DNA from: Microdochium bolleyi
Taxonomy: Eukaryota > Ascomycota > Sordariomycetes > Xylariales > Microdochiaceae
Assembly: GCA_001566295.1 (NCBI GenBank)
Contig: KQ964246.1
Location: 1,612,001 to 1,676,000 of the forward strand
DNA length: 64,000 bases
Direction of reading: 5' to 3'
The translations under genes were made by a program, and so were the position numbers. Positions 1 through 10,740 of this stretch are shown one piece after another; position 1 is the first letter of the stretch, and every line of letters begins with the position of its first letter. Below the pieces are notes generated by a model that searched no databases, was not told the DNA's origin, and was given only the letters and a program-made list of their open reading frames with translations.

Positions 1-1
1 G

Positions 2-667
2 ACGACACCGACGAAGCGTCGCGTGCCTGGCTTGTTCGCCCGAGCCCGGGAACGACAAGCAGATGCCTCGGCGAAAGTCGTACAGACGAATCTGTTCGCG
101 AGCCGAACAAATCACAGCGACTCATTGTACGGCGCGGAAGAGGTTGAGGAGTTGGATCCCGAGATCCTGGCAGCTCTGCCCGCAGACATGCGCAAGGAAA
201 TCATTGCGGATCACCGCCGCAAGAAAGCGCAGAGGTCCGGCCTTGATCTGAAGATAAACCAGAGGAAGATGCAAGACCTCGACGGCATAGACGATGCGCT
301 CCAAGGCGGTCAGATGAAGCTCCAGTTCCCTCCGCGGCCACCGAAGGTTGCTTTTACGAGTGGTGGACTGATGACTCTTGCCGAAATTCGAGATATGCTT
401 ACTGTTTGGTTCAATGAGACGCAAGCCGATGGACCGCATCAGCGAGATGTTGACATGTTGGAGAGATATCTAGTGAAGGTGATCCTCGAGGAGAAGGACA
501 TGGAGAAAGCGGTCAAACTTGTCCAGTGGCTCGACTTCCTGGCCGATGATAGTGAGAGCGACGCGACGAAAGGCAAACAGGTCTGGGCACGGGTGGTGCG
601 GAGCATCAAGCGCGAGTTGGATACTGCCGTCAAGGAAAGAGGCTTGGGAGCTTTGAGTTGGGTATGA
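2..667 (+). CDS. REV1: DNA repair protein REV1, C-terminal part (5' end outside window)
   Basis: The reading frame is open from base 2 with no stop upstream, so this is the 3' end of a gene that begins to the left. Two landmarks identify it. The first is a ubiquitin-binding motif of the REV1/Pol-iota type, LDPEILAALPADMRKEII (about bases 160-215), with the conserved Leu-Pro core. The second is a helical REV1 C-terminal domain (about bases 365-650, from LAEIRDMLTVWF to VQWLDFLADD), which in known REV1 proteins docks the other translesion polymerases and Rev7. REV1 is a deoxycytidyl transferase and scaffold for translesion synthesis in the nucleus. The BRCT and catalytic domains must lie outside the window. 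The gene ends with TGA and converges on the PYM gene. Motif recognition is strong; the upstream structure cannot be judged. Confidence 0.88.
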   Translation, partial: TTPTKRRVPGLFARARERQADASAKVVQTNLFASRTNHSDSLYGAEEVEELDPEILAALPADMRKEIIADHRRKKAQRSGLDLKINQRKMQDLDGIDDALQGGQMKLQFPPRPPKVAFTSGGLMTLAEIRDMLTVWFNETQADGPHQRDVDMLERYLVKVILEEKDMEKAVKLVQWLDFLADDSESDATKGKQVWARVVRSIKRELDTAVKERGLGALSWV

Positions 668-1184
668 TTGATTTCTATATCAAGGCTAGGCCGAGTATGA
701 CCACGAAGAGCAAGACAGTCTTGCAGTCTAGAAGTACACCCACAATTGCACATAGCGTCTCGACGCAGCTCGAGCGAGACAGCCGAAGACAGTCTTGTGC
801 ATAGTGTCGTAAGTCTTGTCCACACGGCAGCTGACCGTTGTTTTGACAACACGAAGGAGGCCGATAGCTCGCGGTGTCGAGCGCCTGTCTTCCAAGCACA
901 AGCTGGATGCGATGTGCAATACATAGGCCAGCGCTAGTGGTGCTGAGTGCCGACTTGGGTAAGAATGGAGCATGACTTAGCTTGCCCTTGTAAGACTGGT
1001 TGATGCAGAATTCTGCCAGTTTGAGCTTATCATCGCTCACTGCAGAGAGCTATGTTGATGCCGTGCCACATCGCTGCCATCAGCGTGCCTGCCGACGATG
1101 GCCTGCCCTATACGGCGCCAAGACAGACTGCCGAATACTGCGACGTAACAAGATGGGGTGGTGTTGTCTTCTCAGGCGGGCTCC
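668..1184. other. Convergent intergenic region between REV1 and PYM
   Basis: About 520 bases between two genes that point at each other. It should hold both 3' untranslated regions. Short open frames occur on both strands but carry no recognisable domain, and I see no RNA gene here. Confidence 0.6.
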
Positions 1185-1787
1185 TCAACCATCTTGAGGC
1201 TTGTCTGTCGTCTTATCTGTGCTGGCGGTCGGCTCCTCCTCAGTGAACCCCAACGCTGCCAATTCCCTGACAAGCTCGTTGATCTTGATGACCTTGGCAA
1301 TCTGCTCAGGCAGCAGAGCCTCACCTCCTTCCTTCTTGTTCTTGAGCTCTCTAGCCTGCTTGAGCTTCTTGCGCAGATTCCGCGCCTTCCTCTCCTTCTC
1401 GACTTCCGGGTCGGCCTCCTCTTCTTGAGCTGGTTTCGAGTCTGCTCCTGGAGCCGTCGAGCTGGACTGGTCCGAGTCCTTAGCCTTCTTACGAGCTTCT
1501 CGTCGTTTGGCGTTCTTGTTGCTGGCTGCGGAAGCCGCAGGCGTCTCTACAGGCTGAGTCTTCTTGAGCCCCTCAGCACCGATAACGCCGCCACCCGTCT
1601 TGCCTCGGTTGCGGAAGCCTTCGGCTGTGCGGTTCTTGTAGAGCTCGACATCCTCCGGGGGTCTGTAGCCCGGGCGGATCTTGATCGCTTTCCGTGTGCT
1701 GCCGTCTGCCCGAACGGACTCAGGAATCTGTCGGTCGCCGCTAGCTTCGTCCGTGACGATACCGGATTTCGTGGGTTCGGAAGGCAT
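1185..1787 (-). CDS. PYM1: Partner of Y14-Mago (PYM/WIBG family)
   Basis: Single-exon protein of 200 aa. The N-terminus carries the Mago/Y14-binding signature of the PYM family: SGIVTDEASGDRQIPESVR followed by a basic stretch and GYRPPEDVELYKNR (residues about 7-50). The middle is Lys/Glu-rich and predicted coiled (KNAKRREARKKAKD; EVEKERKARNLRKKLKQ), and the C-terminal tail has the conserved LVRELAALGF-type helix. PYM proteins bind the Mago-Y14 heterodimer and, in animals, help remove exon junction complexes from spliced mRNA on the ribosome. I chose the ATG at 1787 because it has A at -3 and starts the conserved motif six residues later. An in-frame ATG at 1880 would add 31 proline-rich residues unlike the family. 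It is divergent from QCR9 with 437 bases between the starts. Confidence 0.85.
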   Translation of the reverse strand: MPSEPTKSGIVTDEASGDRQIPESVRADGSTRKAIKIRPGYRPPEDVELYKNRTAEGFRNRGKTGGGVIGAEGLKKTQPVETPAASAASNKNAKRREARKKAKDSDQSSSTAPGADSKPAQEEEADPEVEKERKARNLRKKLKQARELKNKKEGGEALLPEQIAKVIKINELVRELAALGFTEEEPTASTDKTTDKPQDG

Positions 1788-2224
1788 TTTTTGGTAAGGT
1801 AGTCTGGAAAACAACGCTGAAAGACAACCTGGAGGAAGGCGAGGCGGTGGTTGGACGGGCTGGACGGCGGTGCCAAGCACACAGCTACAATGGCAGCGAA
1901 CGCCCTAGACACCAAGCTCGAGATCGTGTGATCTAAGATTGAGGAGAACTCTCTTTCTAACGGAGGGGTCGAATCTGGCTTAGGTAAGTGCACATCTCAT
2001 CGTGTGTTCAGGTTGGAAGAGTGGGGCCTCTGTGAGTCGCTCGAGCCAATCGGGACACCAGCAATTCCAAGGCTGGATCACCAGTTCTTCCAGGCTCAAT
2101 CGCAACCGACCTCGTGCCTCCAAAAAGCTGCGCTTCCGCACCAACCCGACTACATCACCACGCCCCATCAATCGAGACACTTAGGACTGCTGCTCAGCGC
2201 CTGTCGTCACGAAGATCAATCATA
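1788..2224. promoter_or_regulatory. Divergent promoter region PYM / QCR9
   Basis: 437 bases separate the start codons of two genes transcribed away from each other, so both promoters and 5' leaders must be here. No clear TATA box was seen. The assignment rests on gene orientation alone. Confidence 0.5.
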
Positions 2225-2749
2225 ATGGTGCGTGCTGCCCAGCCATGCCAACCCGCGCCGAGAGACCCAGACTAATCGCGCATTCCTTTAGGCCCCCATC
2301 TACAAGCAAGTTTGACCCGATCCTTCACCTGATCGAACGCGACCCGAGAACGATCCGACCGCGCCGAGACGATGTATCCGAATGGCTCAGCAATCGGTCT
2401 AACATTCTGGAAAACAGCGCCTTCTTCCGCCGTAACTGGCAAATGCTCGGTCTTGTCTTCGGCTCCGCTTTCGTTTTCGAGATGTACGTTGTTCACTGAG
2501 CTCGGCGTGCCCTGATGCGGCATAGTTACGGAAACCTGGTTCGAATACTGATACTGGAAACAGCGCTTACGACAACGGCATGAACAAGGTCTGGGACAAC
2601 ATCAACCGCGGCGTAGGTGCCCTATATCCTCAAGCACCACAAGCGAACGAGCTATGCTCCATGATTAAACAGTCCAGCTAACACAACTGCAGCGCCAATG
2701 GAAGGACATCCGACACAAGTACGTCGAGGCCGCTGAGGAGGAGGAATAG
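2225..2749 (+). CDS. QCR9: Cytochrome bc1 complex subunit 9 (QCR9), five exons
   Basis: A 62-residue inner-membrane subunit of respiratory complex III. Exons read from the sequence are 2225-2227 (only the ATG), 2292-2305 (14 nt), 2418-2483, 2564-2612 and 2693-2749. Joined, the protein begins MAPIYNAFFRRNWQMLG, contains one membrane helix (LGLVFGSAFVFEIAYD) and ends with the family signature KVWDNINRGRQWKDIRHKY plus an acidic tail. The second intron starts with GCAAGT instead of GT. This GC-AG donor is the only one I found that restores the conserved IYN-FFRRN junction. CTAAC, CTAAT or CTGAT branch sites lie 10-25 nt before each acceptor. Four introns for 62 codons is extreme but known for small respiratory subunits. 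The stop is TAG at 2747. Identity is very secure; the two 5' exons are inferred from conservation. Confidence 0.88.
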
Positions 2750-3805
2750 GGAGGCTGGTAGCGGAGGAGTGCGACAGAAGCCGAAGACAGAGGAAGTGAT
2801 TCTGCTCGATGCCCCGTGATCCCAACGCTTTCACGGTCAGCGACGCTGTACGACTGTACATTATAGAGATTGGAGAAAATCCAAAATGAATTGGCAGCCT
2901 TGAATATGTTGCTTTGACGGTGTTAGTGCGGCTTGGACTGTGTTGGTGGCACTGCATGGCACACATTAAAGCTCACGGATCATGGCCGTGTGTCTACTCA
3001 CCAGGGACGGCACCGGCCTGCATCCAGCGGACAGGGGAACAAGCCAAGCGAAGTGGCTTGGTATGAAGATATGGCAAGGCGAGAATCTGACATGGGCCGC
3101 CGTCAAGATTGTGACCAAGAACATACATTTACTCATTCGCAAGTCGTATCTTATACTTGAAGTACACTCTAAACATTGTATTGCTGTAGGGCGCGGGTGG
3201 GAATACGTCAGCAGGGCAGTCGACGGTCTTGGGCCACGCAAGGAGGACATGTCAGGCCGGTCTGTGCGGCATCAGGACCCTTCGATAACTTGGAACACAC
3301 GGCTTCTCCACAGCTCATAATTGAGAAACAGCACGCATTCTTGCGATTCTTACGGTATGGCTTCGCGGGAGTGAGCGGGCGGATCAGGCAGCTTCGAGTC
3401 CAGATGGCTTAGTCACACAACACGTGTGGGATCCTTCCCTACGGACGGACCCCGTCCCGTCATAGGTCCTCCACCCCGCGCAACCTTCCGCTTTATTGGA
3501 GTACGTCAAAGCTGCAAACACACAACACAACAACACCTTCTTGACCTCTCGAAATCAGAAGGCTTCTGCTGCAGTCGCATTTACTCCGTGGAGAGATCAA
3601 CGAAGGGATATCAGCTCTCCATCACCACGCTCATCACGCTCAAGCCCGAAAGTCGAGTCCCTGCCAGTGAACCCTCCCGATCTCGAACCCCACCACGACG
3701 AGCTCGCAGGCTGCACCGTCCGGGGCCTGTTTTCCCCTCCGCCACCGCGATAGTCGTGTGCGAACGAGCCGACCGAAAAACAATGATCACTCAAGAGTCG
3801 TAGAC
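2750..3805. other. Intergenic region QCR9 to UBR1
   Basis: About 1.06 kb containing the QCR9 3' end and the UBR1 promoter and leader. An open frame at 3426-3803 overlaps the presumed UBR1 5' leader but looks non-coding (proline/arginine-rich, no domain). No RNA gene was recognised. Confidence 0.55.
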
Positions 3806-6800
3806 ATGGAGGCCCCTATGACAACACAGGAGCTGCAGCTCTGTCAGCACCTGATCGAGCTGCCGCGGCAGCATGGTTACCGCTACACCGACAGCGCGTA
3901 CCGTGACCTTCTCTACAATCTCTTCTGGTCGATGGCTGGGGGAAAGCCAGAGTATATGCGACTCTTCTTTCCGGATGGAAAGTTGTCACCAAAGGGGATT
4001 CTCAAGCTTCGGGAAGCCCAAGGTGCTGTCGATGGTGCAGAATACACAGAGGCTGCCCGTGGCAAGGCTTGTGGACATATCTTCAGAGCAGGCGAGGTCA
4101 CATATGGCTGTCGAACATGTAGCACCGACGAGACATGCTGTCTGTGTAGCAGGTGTTTCGAGGCGACCGACCACACCGACCACATGGTTCGCATCTCCAT
4201 CTCACCGGGCAACAGCGGATGCTGCGACTGTGGCGACCCCGAGGCTTGGAAGACGCCCATGTTCTGCACGATACATAGTCTACGTGAGGAGCAGCGGTCA
4301 AAAGGCAAGGAGCCAGAAAATCCTGCTCTCCCAGAGGACCTCGTGGATAATATCCGGATGACGGTGTCTCGCGTCCTCGACTTTATTTGCGATGTCATCT
4401 CATGCGCACCCGAGCAGTTGCGGCAACCCAAGTCGAGGGAGTCGATCGAGCGAGACGAGAGGCAATCGCGACTTTCGTCTTCGTATTGCGGTGGCGATAC
4501 CGATTCACCAGGGGAGTTCGCACTTCTCCTCTGGAACGACGAGAAACACACAGTCACCGAAGTACAAGAGCAAGTTGCTCGTGCGTGCAGTACGACGCAC
4601 GACGCTGGCTATGATGCAGCTGTGGAGACGGATACCATTGGCAGGAGTATCCTGAAATACGACACAAGCATCGAGACCCTGTTGCACTGCGCGACTGTGC
4701 TGGAGCAAATCAAGATCACCGTCACCATCCGATCCTCTCGCGACACGTTCAGAGAACAGATGTGCGGAACGATGATCGAGTGGCTTAACGATATCGCCGG
4801 TTGCGTCGTCGGATGCGATGACAACATCCTGCGGAAGGTCATCTGCGAAGAGCTGCTGAAGCCTTGGCGGAAAGGAAGCCCAGCCGCACACGCGATTGCT
4901 GGAAAGGATGGCATCGAGGATGAGGAGAAACTGGATCGCTATCACATCGACAGTCACGCAGCGGCCATATTTATCAGACGAGCCAGGGTTATTGCCGAGC
5001 AAGGAGACGTGGGCATTAATATTGAGTTCAACGTCGACACCGACACCGATGATGACGATGACCTGAACGACACACCGCCTAGTGGGGATGAGGAAGAAGA
5101 CGATGCCAACGACGATCTCGATGACGATCTCGACGACGAGGATGTGCTCATGCTTGATACACGACCTGACCCCTCTGCCGACGTCAATATGGGCGAGTGG
5201 CGTCCGGGTGGGATCGGCGAAGCTCTCGAGGAAGAGGAGGCGACCATGGCAGGATACCCGCCTCCCCCTCCACCGCCAGCGGCGACTGCGGCGACGGCTC
5301 CTCGAGTGGTCACCACGAGAGACCGAGAGTTGACGCCTAGTGATTCGGACACAGCCGAGCCTCTCATCGCACCTTCTGTATACGCCAAGATCAACCTCGA
5401 GGTCCCTAAAACCCCGGGCCAGTCGAAGGCGGATAAGTCCAACCCGCCTCGTCCCGGTCGATACTGGGTTGAAACGCCAGCAGCCTATGTGCAACGCAAT
5501 GATGTTCACCCATTCGAGGATGTCTTCCAGCGGGTGCGACTTGACTGGTTGATTCTCTTCGACTTGCGTATGTGGAAGAAGGTTAGAAACGATCTGCGGT
5601 CGCTCTACATCTCCACAGTCGTGACAATCCCAGAGTTCAAACGGGTCCTCGGACTACGCTTCTCTGCGTTATACACGCTGTTAGCTCAGCTATATCTGAT
5701 TGGCGACCGAGAGCCGGACCATTCAATCATCAACATCTCTCTGCAAATGTTGACTACCCCGTCTATCACCGCAGAGGTAGTCGAGCGTGGCAATTTCCTC
5801 ACCACTCTCATGGCCATTTTGTATACCTTTTTGACGACACGCCAGGTGGGTCATCCGTGGGAAGTCTCGTCGACAGGCACATTGGGTTTCGACACGGGGT
5901 CTGTGACGAACAGGCGCATGTATCACTTCTATATGGACATGAAATACCTCTTCGGCTCACCCCAAGTACAGGAACGACTGCGAATCGAAGATAGATATCT
6001 GATGCAGTTCCTCGATCTCGTCAAGCTGCATCAAGGTATCTGTCCAAATGTCCGCGCAGTCGGCGAGCATGTCGAATACGAAACGGACAACTGGATCGGC
6101 GCTTCTTTGATGACTAGAGAAATCAATAGGCTCTGTCGACTGATACCAGACTCATTCCGCGGCCTGCCCGAGACGGAGTGGCCATATGTTTCCCGGGCAA
6201 TTCGGACGACTGCCAAACAGGTCATCATCAGCTCCATTGGCGCAGAAAGAGGCCGATTTACGCAATCTGAGATCAAGGATGAAGTTCGTTTCAAGAGCCT
6301 GAGTGACTTCGAATTCGCTGGAGACGCCAGCTACGAGGTGCCCAGGTTTGTGGTGGAAGAGCAGCCAATCAGTTTCCACCATGCCCTGCACTATACCTTG
6401 TCTTGGTTGATTGAGTGTGGCAAGCACATGCCGGCGCAGCAGCTGAGCTCTCTCTTAAGCTTCACCGCGCCAGATCTTAAGATGAAACCCCGGTCAATGG
6501 GCCGCAAGAGCCTGCCGAAGCGTGACTATGCCCCGGAGGATTATCTGATGGCCGCCTTTGACTACCCGCTCAGGGTCTGCGTTTGGCTCGCCCAGATCAA
6601 GACTGGTATGTGGGTGCGAAATGGCATCAGTCTCCGCCATCAAGCTGGCACCTACAGAAATATTCTCCACCGCGACGTCACTCACGCGCGTGACATATTC
6701 CTGTTGCAGACCGCATTGGTGGTCTGCGATCCCAGCCGTGTTCTCGCTTCCATCGTTGATCGTTTTGGGATGGACAAATGGGTCAAGGGTCTTTATGGAG

Positions 6801-9800
6801 AGACATCTGCTGGGCAGGATGAAACTCAGCATTTGGACGTGGTAGAAGATATGGTCCATCTTCTAATCGTCCTCCTGAGTGATCGCATATCACTCATCCC
6901 AACGGTTGATGAGCATCAGAACCATCTCATGGCCATGCGCCGCGATCTGGCGCACGTTCTGTGCTTCAAGCCGCTCTCTTTCAACGAAATCTGTAACAAA
7001 CTTCCAGAGAAGCTTACGGAGCAGGACGATTTCTACCAAGTCCTCGATGAGGTAGCAACGTTCAAACTGCCAGAGGGCGTTTCCGATGTTGGGACCTTTG
7101 AACTCAAGACACAATTCTTGGAGGACATAGACCCCTACATTGCGCACTACAGCAAGAACCAGCGCGAAGAAGCCGAGGGTGCTTATCGGGCGCACATGGC
7201 CAAAAAGACCGGTAAAGCCGCGGACGAAATAGTCTTTGAACCACACTTGCGGCCAATTCCGTCTGGAGCATTCGTCGGTTTGTCGCGGTTCACGGGGACC
7301 GGGATGTTCGCCCAGATCATTTACTACTGTCTACTGTATCCCTTGGTCGCAGGTAAGACCACTGCGACGGTTCCCTTCACGAGGGTCGAGACGTTCCTGC
7401 ATGTCGTGCTGCATCTCATCCTCCTCGCGATTGACGAGGAGAAGCCCGACGCACCCGACTGGAGCAGGGAGACTTCCTTCATCTACCAAGCATTGACTTC
7501 ACAGGGCCGGAGCAACTTCATGGCTGAAGCTCCTGCCTCGAAGACAATTGTGTCTCTTTTGGAGATGATGTCGTCCAAAGAGGAATACAAGGCCTGCCAC
7601 CTCAAGATTGAATTGATCCTGAAGCGAATGCGCCAGAGGCTACCACAACATTTTGACGTAGCGTGCGTCCGTCTTGGCATTCCCATCGACAGGATTGACA
7701 CTGCGTCACCAGCCAATGCTCAAAATGCCGAGGAGGAGCGGGAACGCAAGAAGCAGGCTGCCATGGCGCGCCAGGCTCGCGTCATGGCGCAATTCCAACA
7801 GCAGCAAAAGAGCTTCTTGGAAAGCCAGGGTGATATCGATTGGGGTGACGAGGAGCTGGAAAATGCTGACGACGAGGAGCCCATCGAAGAGCGCAAGAAC
7901 TTCTGGAAATATCCAAAGGGCACCTGCATCCTCTGCCAGGAAGATGCGGATGATGGACGCTTATATGGCACCTTTGCCCTCTTCACCCAGAGCAAGATTA
8001 TGAGGCAGACAGACTTCCAGGATCCCGACTTTGTTCGAGACGCTGCGAACACCCCGACCAACCTCGACCGCTCAGCTGAAGATATTAGGCCTTTTGGCTT
8101 AGCACACGAGAATCGGGATATGGTCGAGAAGATCAATATGGATGGCGAACCATTTCTCGCCGAGAGACAGGGCGTTGGGAAGGGCTTCCCCGCACAGCTC
8201 TGCCGGACCGGCCCAGTCGCTGTTGGCTGCGGACACATTATGCACTACAGCTGTTTCGACATGTATGGAGACGCCACTGTCAGACGCCATGGTCATCAAA
8301 TCGCCCGTCACCATCCCGAGTCCCTGGAACGTCTCGAGTTTGTGTGTCCCCTATGCAAGGCCCTTGGCAACGCATTCCTACCCATCCCGTGGGACGGCAA
8401 GGAGGAGTGTTACCCCGGCAGTCTGCAGACTGAGACAGAGTTCTCGTCGTTCATTGATCTGAACACCAGAAACCTCATCAATAGCCCTGGCTCGCTACGA
8501 GCCAACGAAGACGCTCAGATCGCCTTTGCGAACTATGTCCGGCGCAACATGCCAGAGAGATTACAAGAAGGGACGAATCAGCTCGCCATGGACACCTGGC
8601 GACCAGAACCTCGATCTCCGCCTGCAAGCGTAGCTTACAGCGCTTTTAGTGACGCGTTCTCCGTGGCGACTCCAGACTCTAGCACGCGTTCGAGATCACC
8701 ATCGGAGTCTCATAGTGGAGACAAAGATCTGATGGCTGTCTATCGGAGACTGCGCGAGACCCTCCACCAGAACAAGCTTACCCCGAAGATCAACATGGAG
8801 TCAAAAGAGGATGATTTGTACGGGAGCAGTACGCTTGCACAGACTGTGGGTGTGTCCATTTCGGCTGCTGAGATCCAGCAACGTGGCGTCGAAGCTCAGT
8901 ATGGAATGACGCTCCTCGAGCGGATGCCCGAGCAACTTCTCATCCAGTTGCGCATTCTCTCAGAAACAGTGGCTTCGTACTTGTCAGTTGGCGGTCTCCG
9001 TTTCTCTGGCGATAACCACATCAGCCAGGAATTTCGTCGTGACAGTGCGCGGCAGCATCGTCAGTTGTTCTACACGATATACGACAACAACCCAGATGCC
9101 GCAGGTGACGACGCGCCCAATGCGCATCCCTCCTTGCTAAGCAGGGATCCATTTGTTTTCCTCTGCGAGTCGATCTTTGGTGTAGCGGTCGCGAAGAATA
9201 TCGAGGTCATGCATCTTGTGAGACTCTGCTACCTGGCAGAGATAGTCAAGGTCGTGTACCACATGTCCCGCAACATGCCCTTTGGAAAGTGGCTCGAGGA
9301 CATGGCAAAAAGGAACACCGATGATCCTGCGATCAACAACTTTGCCAATTTCTGCCATAACATCACAATGGCGGGCATGACTGCCAGCCACGACGTTGCT
9401 GAGGAGGCTGACGATCTCCCGAACCAGGGCTTCGACCAGCCAATGCTCGACGGGTTGGCTAACATTCAATCCTTTGTCAAAAAATACGCCTTGGTATTCC
9501 TGCGAAAGACGATCATCCTCCTCCATGTCCACTCTGGCGTCGATTTCAACAGCCATACGTCTTCGTGCCCTGACGCTGATGAGCTGGCTCGTCTCACTGC
9601 TGCATTGCGCCTTCCTTCTTTTGATGAGATGTGCACGGCTGTCACTCCTCTCGGCAGTCAGTGTGGATGGCCTGACAGCACAGCAGACCTGGTCAAGGGC
9701 TGGATCCGCCACCACGCTATCTGGTCCAAACTCTCGACATCAGTCAGCGGCAACGACAATGTCCAGCTGTCAAAGTCCGCCTGCGTCAGTCACCCGGGCA

Positions 9801-10360
9801 TCTTTGAACTTGTCGGACTGCCCAAGACGTACGACACACTTATCGAGGAGTGCGCTCGGCGAAGATGTGCAAAGACAGGCAAGGACCTTGCCGATCCGGT
9901 CGTTTGCCTTATGTGCGGCGAGAGCTTCTGTGGCCAAACCATGTGCTGCATGATGGAGTACCAGGAGGATCCCAGCAAGCCGGTGATGCGCATTGGTGGT
10001 GCTCAGCAGCACATGTTATTCAAGTGAGTTCGAGACCGAGCCCCGATTCGCGAGCGCTCGTTTCTAACATTCCCTTCTTCCCCAACCTTTAGATGCCAAG
10101 GCAACATCGGCCTCTTCATCAACATCCGCAAGTGTGCCATATTCTACCTGCACCGCACCTCAGGCAGCTTTAGTCAAGCGCCCTACATTGACAAGTGGGG
10201 AGAGGTCGACATCGGCCTGCGTCACGGCCGCCAGCTGTTCCTCAACCAGCGGCGGTACGATGCGATGCTGCGTAATCTCTGGCTTGCGCACGGCATCCCG
10301 AGCTTCATCAGCCGCAAGCTCGAGGCGGACATCAACAACGGGGGGTGGGAAAGCATATGA
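3806..10360 (+). CDS. UBR1: E3 ubiquitin ligase UBR1 (N-recognin)
   Basis: A 2161-aa protein from two exons: 3806-10023 and 10093-10360, with a 69-nt intron (GTGAGT...TTTAG). It recognises destabilising N-terminal residues in the N-degron pathway and ubiquitinates the substrate. Visible domains: a UBR zinc box at about residues 87-157 (CGHIFRAGEV, CRTC, CCLCSRC, CCDCGDPEAW, many Cys/His ligands); a ClpS-like type-2 pocket near 235-320 (FALLLWNDEKHTV); an Asp-rich acidic run near 410-450; a Gln/Lys-rich linker; an atypical RING-H2 from CILCQED (about 1372) through GCGHIMHYSC to CPLCKAL (about 1512); and the UBR-type C-terminal autoinhibitory domain with its own Cys cluster (VVCLMCGESFCG). Exon 2 continues this domain (KCQGNIGLFINIRKCAI), confirming the splice. 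The start at 3806 was preferred to an in-frame ATG at 3758 because the family begins close to the LPRQHGYRYT region. Length fits fungal UBR1. Confidence 0.95.
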
Positions 10361-10740
10361 GGGCCTCACACCACAGAGTGGTGCGGGCCAGTGGCCTGGA
10401 GGCCAGCGAGAGAGTATTAGTACTCTGAAAGGAAGTGCTTTAGGTTTCCGCCAACGCAACGTTTCTATTTTCTGCTCATTGCCCTTATGTAGCGTGGTAC
10501 CGGAGAAGGGGCAGCTGTGCTGGAGTCTCATAGATTTATTGAGTATGTACTGATGAACCAAAACGGCATGGTACCAAGCCTTTGGACACAGTCAATGCAG
10601 CCTTTGTTGCGCTGACACTGCGCATCGGACAAGAACGTCCTGGGTTCAATTGGATTCAAGTTGTGCTGGGGGGCTCGCTCGTGAATTCAGGGATGCAGTC
10701 TAAAGATAGTTAGGCTAGGACTACAATCACGGGCGACATG
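10361..10740. other. Convergent 3' region UBR1 / WD40 gene
   Basis: 380 bases between two stop codons facing each other. It presumably holds both 3' untranslated regions; nothing else was recognised. Confidence 0.6.

Noticed and set aside
10600..10670. Possible tRNA B-box near GGGTTCAATTGG
   Set aside because: Does not fit the GGTTCGANTCC consensus and no cloverleaf could be drawn around it.
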